Shown here: one piece after another, positions 10,533 through 20,295 of the stretch | How the letters are laid out: each line of letters begins with the position of its first letter | Numbering within the stretch: the first letter of the stretch is position 1 | Assembly: GCA_964030475.1 (NCBI GenBank) | Contig: CAXIPT010000003.1 | Location: forward strand, 3,095,720-3,159,719 | Length of the DNA: 64,000 nucleotides | Source: Tethya wilhelma | Lineage: Eukaryota > Porifera > Demospongiae > Tethyida > Tethyidae | Direction of reading: 5' to 3' | Notes under the pieces: generated by a model | Database searches by the model: none | What the model saw: only the letters and a program-made list of their open reading frames with translations | What the model was told of the DNA's origin: nothing | Made by a program: the position numbers and the translations under genes

Positions 10533-12532
10533 ATGAGAGAGAGAAGAAGGTGCCAGCAGTGGCGGTGGTGGGTCGGTGTGGGTGCCCTCCTAGCAGTGTG
10601 CTACTGCACCACACTCTTCATTGGACTGACTCTCCTAGGTAGGACCATGGATGGTAGGACAGCAACACAATCATTGTGACAATGACTGTAAGTAAAGTAT
10701 CTTTCCCTCCTGCAGACGACCAAATTGAAGATGATGCCTCTTCCTTTCCAGAGACAATGAAAGGTAACTGCAACATCCAGCTGTCAAACACACCCTTATC
10801 CTCATCTCTCTCCCCCTCCTCTGCAGCAAGCAGCTCCCTCTCCCCCCATCTCTGCCAGTCCCCTCCAAGAGTGCCCCAATGTAGCACTGGTCCCTGTCAG
10901 CTGAAGCCCACAAGCAGGTCAGTGGTGGTCGTGGGAGCTCTCAGCTTCATTGGAGCTCAGCTCGCCTCAGAGTTTGCCTCAAATGGACTGACTGTGCGTG
11001 CATTGGAGCATGACAGTTGTATCAGTGCTGATGAGGATGGGCTGGTGTGGTATCGCAAGGAGCAGCTGTGGCTCCACCATGGACTAGCTGTCACTGTCGC
11101 TAACCTCTCCAACCAAACACAGCTAGAGGATAACCTGTTGTATGAGAATGGGGAACTGGACAGACCGGCTGTACTGGTTTATGTACCCCCAGTTGTTGGC
11201 CTGAGGGGAGAAGTGAACAATGAGATGTTCTCAAAACATTTGGAGAGTTTTGTCGTGATCTTGGAGACTCTGAGACAGGTGTCACCATTGACACGGGTTA
11301 TGCTCTCCTCCTCACTATCAGCTAGTGGCCAAACATCACATGATAGTCATGTGACACTAGAACAAGTCTGGATGGACACATTCGAACTGACATTGTCCAC
11401 TTACCACAGTCTCTATGGTGTTGCCATGACGATAGTGAGCTCCAGAGGGGTGTATGGACCGTGGAGTGAGGTTGCCATGGCAATATACCAGTTCATCTCA
11501 CAGGAGCCTCCCATTCAAGAGCTGAGATTGTGTTCCTACATTAAAGACATGAAGAAAGTGTTCATCAAAGCTCTCAGTTTGAACACCTCCAGCTGTGAGG
11601 TGCTAGACCTTGGCTGTTTCAGAGCATCACTGGCAAACCCTGATATCGCACCGCTGCCAGTTCCTTCTCCAGGGTCAGAGTACACGTACAGAACACTAGG
11701 CATTGCGGGTGTGGAGCTGCCTGCTAGTGGTCTACGGAAGAGCCTCTCGTGGGCCAAATCCTACCTCCATCACAAGGCCTCCTCCCCCGACAAGAATGTG
11801 GTCCTCTCCTCCTACTTCACGAGTGTCCAAGACTCCCAGAGGGGAAGACAGATGACACCCAACAGATTCCAATACATGAGGGAATGGTTGGTGAGTGTGA
11901 AGGCCCTTTGCTTGCAGGCAGTGGTCTTCCACGATGGTCTGGAGGCCTCCTTCCAACACAGACTAGTTCACTTCTACCCCAATGTTTCCTTCCATCTGGT
12001 TCCTTCTTTAAAAGGTCGGAGTACAAACGATGCCAGATTCTATGCCTATCTAGACTACCTGGAACACCATCATGAGATAGCCCGCGTGCTATTAACTGAT
12101 ATCTCAGACGTCAAGTTTCAAAGGGATCCATTTGAGCTAATGTCGTTGCTAGGAGAAGAGTGGCTCTACATTGGAACAGACATTGACATCTTCCCTTCCA
12201 TGAGGAGCATGCCTTGGCTCAGCCAAAAGCTCAGAGGATGTTTTGGCAACTCATCCCTAGAGAGAGGCCACCCCCTCCACTCCCTCCTGGACCTGGACAC
12301 TGTCTACAATGCCGGTGCTATCGGTGGGAGGAGAGAGCTCATGGTGGCCGTGCTGCACAGGATAGTGGGGTATCTCAATGCCACACCCCCTCAACTCAAC
12401 TGCAATATGCCAGCTGTCAACTTTGCAATTCATGAGCACTTTTATGACAGGGTGTTCACAGGTTTCCCCCTAAGTAGCAGGTTTCTACGGCAACAGACTT
12501 CCCCAAAAGGAGTATACATTGTTCACAAATAA
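10533..12532 (+). CDS. Type II membrane protein: degenerate SDR-epimerase domain fused to a glycosyltransferase-like domain
   Basis: Exon 1 (10533-10638) encodes a basic start and one hydrophobic anchor (residues about 12-36, VGVGALLAVCYCTTLFIG), as in Golgi type II enzymes. Exon 2 starts at 10716; a second 3n-length intron near 10763-10826 is possible. A Ser-rich stem is followed at about residue 103 by a Rossmann start (VVVVGALSFIGAQLA) and regions alignable to UDP-glucuronate 4-epimerases (RVMLSSSLSASG; YHSLYG; RGVYGPW). By that alignment the catalytic Tyr and Lys of YxxxK are Glu and Met, and the Gly-rich loop has Ser for the second Gly, so the epimerase half is probably inactive. From about residue 396 a second domain (VVLSSYFTSVQD; VLLTDISDVKFQRDPFEL with an acidic DxxD; VYNAGAIGG) has GT-A features. 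Total about 640 residues. Substrate unknown. Confidence 0.75.
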
Positions 12533-12882
12533 TTTGAAGAAAATCACGAAGTAATTCATATTTTGTACAATAGAAATATAAACTCAATTTTGTGATCCAA
12601 TCCAATTTTAAACAAATTTCACCTCTGAATCTAATATTAATCGTCAAATTTCAGCATGTATAATATAATTATAGCTCATGATAATATTATTTTAAAATTA
12701 ATATGCGCCAGGAAGGCCTGGGAACGAGACTAGTTTGTATGACTTTAAAACAACTATCACATGCAGTAAAAAATAGTGAATAAACATGATGGCATTTTTG
12801 CCAAAACTGTTCACATTACTAACTCTTAAAGTTATCATAAATAAGATCTGTCTGTTGAAATTTCAAATTAAGAGTTCAAAGT
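12533..12882. other. Convergent 3' region between the epimerase/GT fusion and the M16 protease gene
   Basis: AT-rich, no supported coding. An AATAAA-type signal lies near 12778 (gtgaataaacatg) and would suit the plus-strand gene. A short AGGCCTGGGAACGAGACTAG block near 12713 resembles terminal pieces of repeats seen near 24380 and 63310. Confidence 0.4.
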
Positions 12883-15800
12883 TCAAGCCACTGATAGCTG
12901 GTTAAGATTATCCATAGTTTCAACATGGTGTCCAAAGCTGCACGACACATGCAGGCATTAAACCCTCCATCACAACGGCACATTGAACATGACAAGGTTC
13001 TTACCTCTCCAGTCCTGACTTGACCTCTTGCACTTTGCTGGGGTTACAGCACACTGCTGTGTTGGTGGACTGAGGGTTGAGCAGCTGTGAGAAGTAGGCT
13101 GTTCCCACCCTCTGCAGGTCGGCAATGGTCACCATGGACACACTGTGCAACAGCTTCCTGTGATTGAGAGAGAGTGTCTCTGACTCGAGCACATTATGGA
13201 GCCACAGCTGCACTCACTTGCTGTATCCGTTGTCAACTTGTTTCAGGTAGTTGAGCAGAGCCTGGGAGGCGGTGGCGGCCACTGTCTTCTCTCTCCTGAT
13301 CACCTCATAAATGACACAGCTGACGGCCGACTCCAGCTGGACCTGCTCAAAGGGGGTGGAGCCATTGACAAAGCCCTCCTGAACAAGAGAAGAGACAAAA
13401 TAAAGTCAACGACTCAACGCCCCATTCCCACCTGACCCCCTGCCTCCTACCATGATGCTCCTGGCTACTCTGTAGGCATCGACGAGCTGAGAAGACTTGA
13501 AGAGCTGGAAGTAGAGCTGTCCATCATCTGGCTTGCAATAGATGCGATAGTGATAGGAGAGTCCCATTCCCCTGATCTGACGCCACATAGGACCCTGCAC
13601 ACAAGGAATTGGAATGGAATCATCAACAAAGTCCCATTCCCACACAGCATGACTTACTTCAAGTGCACACAGGTATTCTATGAAGACCATGATTGCCGGC
13701 AGGTCAGGGTGGTCATGTGACGTAATACAAGGGACAGTTTGCAAGAGGAAATTAGACTCCACCCCTCCAATTCCCGCCACGATGGTCTGACCACACCTCT
13801 CAGAAGAAAGCAGCAGTTGGTTTGAGGGAACCACAGGAGGAAGGTTGCAGGGAAGAACAGCACTGCAACGATAAGAGAACCAAGTATGGTAATGTGGCCA
13901 CAAAATACTATAATAATTAGTATGGCTCCAAATTTTCATGGCACATAAAGATTGCGAAAAGTCTGTCTTTGCTGTTTTGAACTAGTATTCGTGAATCACG
14001 ATCTCTAAAATTATATTGCCAACATACTGTAATTATGGTTTTCTAAATTTTTGTGGAGAAAATTTTGCAATTATGGCAAAATATTGTGCCATGAAATTTG
14101 GAGCCATATGGTACATTGGAAATGAGCAATTCAACATACCTAGCCTGTGGTGCAAACCCTCGCCAGGGTTCAACAGGGTCAGGAAGAGTGTTAATGTCAG
14201 TTGCCATGAACACACGGAGATTGCTAGGCAATGTAAGTGTGTCCCTAACAGTTGCCATGGTAGCAATGACATCATCAGAGGNCTGGACGTGATACCCAAA
14301 TCATGCTAGAAACAAAAACGTCAAAAGGTCATAGAACGTCATAACACGTACGGTGGTTCTGAAGGTTCAAACTGATTTGCTAACTAATTTTTGATCTAAG
14401 CTATTTTCAACCCCTTTCAAGAGATTTTTATCTAAGCGATTTTGTATCAAAGCCATTTTCATCAAAGCCCTAGCTCCTAGCCTCTATTCCCTAACCCCTA
14501 ACTCCTAGCCCTAGCCCTAGCTCCTAGCCTCCCCTATTCCCTAGCCCCTAGCTCCAGCCCCTAACTAACCCCTAGCTCTAGTAGCCCTAGCCCTAGCCTT
14601 AGCCTTAGACTTGGAAGAAAATCACTTAGATGAAAATGGCTTAGCCCTAGCCCTAGACTAAAACTGCTTAGACAAAATGGCTTAGATGAAAACCACATAG
14701 ATGACTTTGGAAATCCCTTAGAAGGGGTTAAAAATATATAGCTTAAATCAAAAATTGGTTAGCAAAATCAGTTTGAACCTTCAGGGCCATCGTAAAAACA
14801 TCAGGTATTTAATAAAACAGCGCTTATATAGTAACATAGTTCCATTAATTGAAACTCACTATATGGTAAAGTGTCTTGAACTGAGGTGTGTAGACTAGGA
14901 CTAACATATTACACACACATGCCCCTGATGGGTGTGCCCCTTTCATTAGCACTGACATAACATTGAGGGGTGTCCCCCTTTCATTAGCACTGACGTGCTG
15001 ACTGACCTGGAGACGTCATTGATCATCTTCTGGGCCACCACACTCAGTCTCTCCTTGGTGAACTGGGTCTGGTAGAGGACATCATGAAGCCACTGGACAC
15101 CCTGGACGTACTTGCTAGCTTCTACCTGCAGTTCACACACACATACTTCACTCGGGTTTGTACAAAATTACACTATTTGATCTCTCCCACCCCATATATA
15201 TAGGTGGGATATAGTGTGGGGGGTACACTAAATCCCTCCTATATATATATATGGGCGGGCAGGGCAAAATCTTGGCGTACCCCACGCTAAATATCCCACC
15301 CATATATATAGGAGGGATTTAGCGTAGGGGTATGCTATTTTCCTCCTATATATATATAGGAAGGATATAGCGTATATAGGAAGGATATAGCGTAGGGGTA
15401 CGCTATTTTCCTCCTATATTTTAATATAAAGTACTGGGATTTAGTGTAAGTGCATTATTGCTCATTTCTACATTGGGAGGGGGACTTTAGTGTACAATCA
15501 CAATTCCAGACCAACTAATTATGATAATTTTATAAGGAAAGGTAACAATGATTGTTTAAAAATACAGGAGATAATAAGGTGTGTGTGCATTGTTACAGAG
15601 TGATGGAAATATTCTTTCTTCGTCTTCTTGCTCGGCTTCTTGTTGGGAATGGCTGCAATACTTGGGTTTGAAGACAGCTACTCAGATGTTCTCTCAATTG
15701 ACCTTCATTGTAGATGTTCTGTTTGGGAATCTCCCCAAATGCCAGATCAGTGGCATTGGCTATTGCATACAGCCCACAGTCAACCATGTTTGTTTGTTTC

Positions 15801-18800
15801 TGTCCGTTGAACATACAACCATACAGGCCACTGGACTGACTAAACCTGCTTACAAAACTACCAAGCATCATAACAACATGAAAACAGAATGGCATATATA
15901 CCTTGGACTTCAATCTAGATACTTTTCTTATCACCACCAATCCATTGATCTTTTTCTGTGTCTTCCTCAAAGTGCTAGTCAAAGTCATCTCCTGATATCT
16001 CCATTCAAAGTAGATCTCCTAGCTGAGCTAGTCACTAGAAACTGAGACTTGGAAAATGATTGCTAGCATCTCAGTAGGCCAGCTTTTATTTCACTTTTGA
16101 CAGGTATGCAAGGTGCATAAGCCTCGGCACAATCAACTAGCCTGATGCACAACCATACATGAATGCATGACCTCATCATCCAACCAACCTCAAATTCTAG
16201 CCCATAGCAATCAAGAATGTACTGAGCTGTGGTCAGCCTAGTTATAATAACCTCTGTTTAGAAATTCGTTGACACTTGCAATACAGTACTGAATGCTAAG
16301 TAGCTTTTAGGGGTTATGGCTATGGTTACGGGCTACCGTTTGCTCATGAATATGTTAATGAGCACGCGTAGTTATTTTAGTGCGGAGCAAACCGCAACTT
16401 GTGCAAAACCGTTGGCGTGATTTTTTGGCGTCAGTTTTTTTCCAAAGTATTCCGCGTGTGACCGTATAAAGTGGCTCTTTTTAACGGGATTGTATGTGGG
16501 CAGGGCCAGATCTAAAAAGAAATTTGACAGCACGTTCAACGACAGAGAAACGGCAGCTTTGGTCTTCGCTTCTGCTGCAGAATCACGACAAGAAGTAAGT
16601 TTGAGCTACCATTTTTTCAAACTATAAGAAAGAGAAGCCAACCGAATAGATCTGGCCCTGCAGACAGTTGGAAAAAAGCGTCTAACGCTTTTGGCTACTC
16701 TTTCTGTTGGTATCTCTGGTAGTAAGCCTGCTGAGGTTGTCTTTTCGCTCCACCCACAAATAGTAGCACTTCCGTCTATCCGCAAATGGCCCAGGGAATA
16801 TAACTATGCTGGCTTTTCTAGCCTCAGTAGCCTTGATAATTGAGGAGCCTGGGTATGAGGCAAAGGCTTTTTAGCTTCTCTAGCTAAAAGAATAAACTTG
16901 GATAGCTGATTTCTTGGTAGCTAAGCCATTATTCTATAGTTAGTATAGGCTAGGCCTTTTGTAGAAGCCTGGAGAAGCTGTTTTCACAATATTACATTTT
17001 ACGGTGCGGTATTAATTACATTCCATTTCCGCGTATGATTACGTCACTTATTTAAATCAATTAACTGCGTTCCATTTAGCGTCACGTCTTCCGTCTTCAA
17101 TGAATCTCATTAACGAAACCCAACTAACATTTTCTGTCCGCGAACCAGCACTATAAATAGGGATGTTAAACTATATATAGTAAGTGTGTTAGTGAAGCGG
17201 GGCTATGGCAGGAGTCAAATACTGCCTAAGGTTCATCACATACATGGTCTGGGGGCCGTGGTGAGTCTCCCCTGAAATATATGCCTCGCTTACTGCATAC
17301 TTGCAGCATATAGTTAAGCCCCCACCTACTCGCAGAACCTATGTCAGTCATAGCGTCTTTGTGACTGGCATGTAGTGTACGGGGTAGGTGGGATATAAAG
17401 GATGAAAGGTACGTGTAAGCCCTTGATCGTGCAGCGCTAGCACAGTCATAATGACAAGGTCAAGGCTCGTACTGGAAATCCCCGCTTAACTTTTTTTTTT
17501 TTTCCATATATAGCTGTTGTATATGACTAGTATATGTAGTCATATCTCAGTCTAGGAAGGTTGTATTGAGCTGGGGTTGGTACCATTGCGATCAGCTTGA
17601 AGAGATTTAGTTTCTTATACACATTATTAAGCTTTATAGTGACTGCAACTATTTCTACGCCCAGTGGCACAGCAAAATTAGATCACGGTTAGGCTTGTTA
17701 TCTCATGCAAGCTCAACTGTATTTCTAGATAATGCACATAGCATGGGACGTGATCGATGGGTGCGGTTCGAAGCCTAAGCGCTCAGAGATGCACAAAAGC
17801 CTCAGATCTCAGAAACTACAGCGTTTTGCAAGATTCTACACGTCAAATTTCAAGATAATTCCATTCATGAACGTAAGTACCTTCCATTTTGACTCTACAG
17901 CTGCCATTCTTCAGATAACTTAGTAACAGACGGACAGACACACACAAAACGACTACCGTAGCCCTCTGCACGTGCTACGCACGTGCCGAGGTTTAATAAT
18001 TATAAAGGTACAGAGGTTGCAACGTTGAGGTACACACATCATAGCTACAAAGCTCTTCACTTTTCATTATATACTTTATATACTTTTCTCTCAGACTGAT
18101 ATCATGTTACTCTCTATATTCTCCACTCCACTCCCAATGTAGAAATGAGCAATATGCACTTACACTAAATCCCAGTACTTTATATTTAAATTTTGGAGGA
18201 AAATAGCGTACCCCTACGCTAAATCCTTCCTATATATATAGGAGGAAAATAGCGTACCCCTACGCTAAATCCTTCCTATATATATAGGAGGAAAATAGCG
18301 TACCCCTACGCTAAATCCTTTCTATATATATAGGAGGAAAATAGCGTACCCCTACACTAAATCACTCCCATATATATATAGGAGGAAAATAGCATACCCC
18401 TACGCTAAATCCTTCCTATATATATAGGAGGAAAATAGCGTACCCCTACACTAAATCACTCCCATATAAAAATTATATTGGTGGGATATTTAGCCTCGGG
18501 TACTCCAAGATTTTGCCCTGCCCGCCCATATATATAGGAGGGATTTAGCGTACCCCCCACACTATATCCCACCTATATATATGGGTGGGAGAGATCAAAT
18601 AGTGTAATTTTATCTATACCACTTCACTCTATCAGTCGGTGAGATGGGTAAGCCCCTACCTTGATTGTTACAAATAATGCTTGAGGATATCTGCCCGGAT
18701 TGAACCTTGACCCTGAGGCACCCAGCTCGGAGCCATAGTCTACGGTGTCTGCTACCAGTTTCTTTATCACCTCCTCATGAGACACCAGCTCTAGGAGCAG

Positions 18801-18977
18801 AGGGAGAGGGGACAATGAACATACTGTGTGATGTGCTGTATGCAAGGTGACAAGAGACAAGAGGCGACTAACCTCCCTCTCTGATCATTGGTGACTCAAA
18901 GAGAACCTCCACAAAGAGTGGCAAGTACATCTTCATCTCCTTAGAGAGGCCAGCTGTATCCAACACCGCCACCAACT

Positions 18978-19028
<51 letters not shown>

Positions 19029-20236
19029 ACCAATCACTGGTAGCCATCCATGGCTGGTTGGTCAGCCAATGCTTACCTCCACAAAGGCAGAGTGGATGTG
19101 ATGGAGTTGGAAGAAGAATGGAACTTGATGTACAGGGAATTTCTTGTATTCTGCCACTCCGGTCAACTCCTGTTCTGATTGGTGGTTGCCAATAGCAACG
19201 AGGGGATGGAAATGAATGCTGTCAGTGCTGGGAACAGTGAGACTACTGATGATGTCATCAGGAGCTGGAATCTGATTGGTCGAAAGAATGATAAAGCAAC
19301 CCAAACAAGCCACCATCATTTCTACCTCGTTGTGTTCAATGGCGGCCTTGAGCTGCTCTGCCTTCTCCTTCAGTCCCTCCTCCCCCAGGCCCTCCCTCTG
19401 ACGACTGATTCGCTCTTTCTCTTCAGACGACATCTTCTCTGCCAACTCAGCACTTGGTCGACACACCACCTGCTCACATGACATAATTGCACAAATCACA
19501 TGATATCTGTGTTGCTATGGCAACAGCATCACTCACAGTCACATGTGGTCCATTGACAAAGTATTTCTGAATCAGTTGCACCCAAAATGAGGCTGGCTCA
19601 TTCAGGAGCTTCTTGAGCTGAGGCACCTGGTCCAGAAGCACTGAGAACTAGACATATATACAGGGAGGGAGAGGTCATTAACACATGTATGTAACTAGTC
19701 CTTGTACCATTGCAATCAGCAATGAAAACAGCTTTAAATGATATACAGTCTACTCCACAACACTTTGAAAGACAGTTAACATTGCAACATTGACAACTGG
19801 CTGTACTCTAACCTGTTCTGGGGATTGGCTGAACAGGAAATCTCCAATGATGGCAAACGCAAAGAAATAATGAGGTACCTCTTCCACCTACAGTACAGGG
19901 AGAGTTTAAAGGTCGACATCCAACTGCACCACTTGTTGTCTACCTGATTGAGAATGCTGAGGATCTGCCTCTCTAGGAGGACACCCATCCTGGCCATGTC
20001 AATCTCCTCCTTACCGTCTGCTAGGTCCTTCAAAATGGCCACCACTCTATAGGAAGATGAACACTGTAGTTTACATCAAGACACAGACCTTACAAAGAGT
20101 GTCAGCTGCTCACTTTTCCTCCACACTGGACAGCTTCTCAAGAGGAACTCCTGACATATTAATTGTGAAGCATGTCTCAGAGTTCTCTAGCAAGTGTTGA
20201 CCCACTTCACTGCAATAAGGATCCTCGATCTACACA

Positions 20237-20295
<59 letters not shown>

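Larger units (their letters stand above)
15163..18613. mobile_element. 3.4 kb inverted-repeat DNA transposon-like element (family C) inside an M16 intron
   Basis: The left arm (15163-15479) and right arm (about 18138-18613) are reverse complements. The outer ends read AAAATTACACTATTTGATCT and its complement, the inner ends CTACATTGGGAGG and CCCAATGTAG. Each arm contains copies of a roughly 46-bp palindromic unit (TAGCGTACCCCTACGCTAAA with TATATATAGGAGGAAAA), more of them in the right arm. The interior holds a Ulp1-like protease remnant (15593-15988) and a roughly 950 bp cassette also present at 34805-35860. No clear target-site duplication is visible. Ulp1-type proteases occur in several eukaryotic DNA transposon groups; no transposase core was recognised. 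Confidence 0.7.

Noticed and set aside
14460..14660. Interstitial telomere
   Set aside because: The CCCTAG runs are degenerate and lie inside TIRs that recur at 44183-44592, so they belong to a MITE.
17204..17260. Firm call of a tetraspanin first exon
   Set aside because: Only about 18 residues resemble a tetraspanin start and no downstream exon was found, so it is kept as a possible first exon of unknown type.
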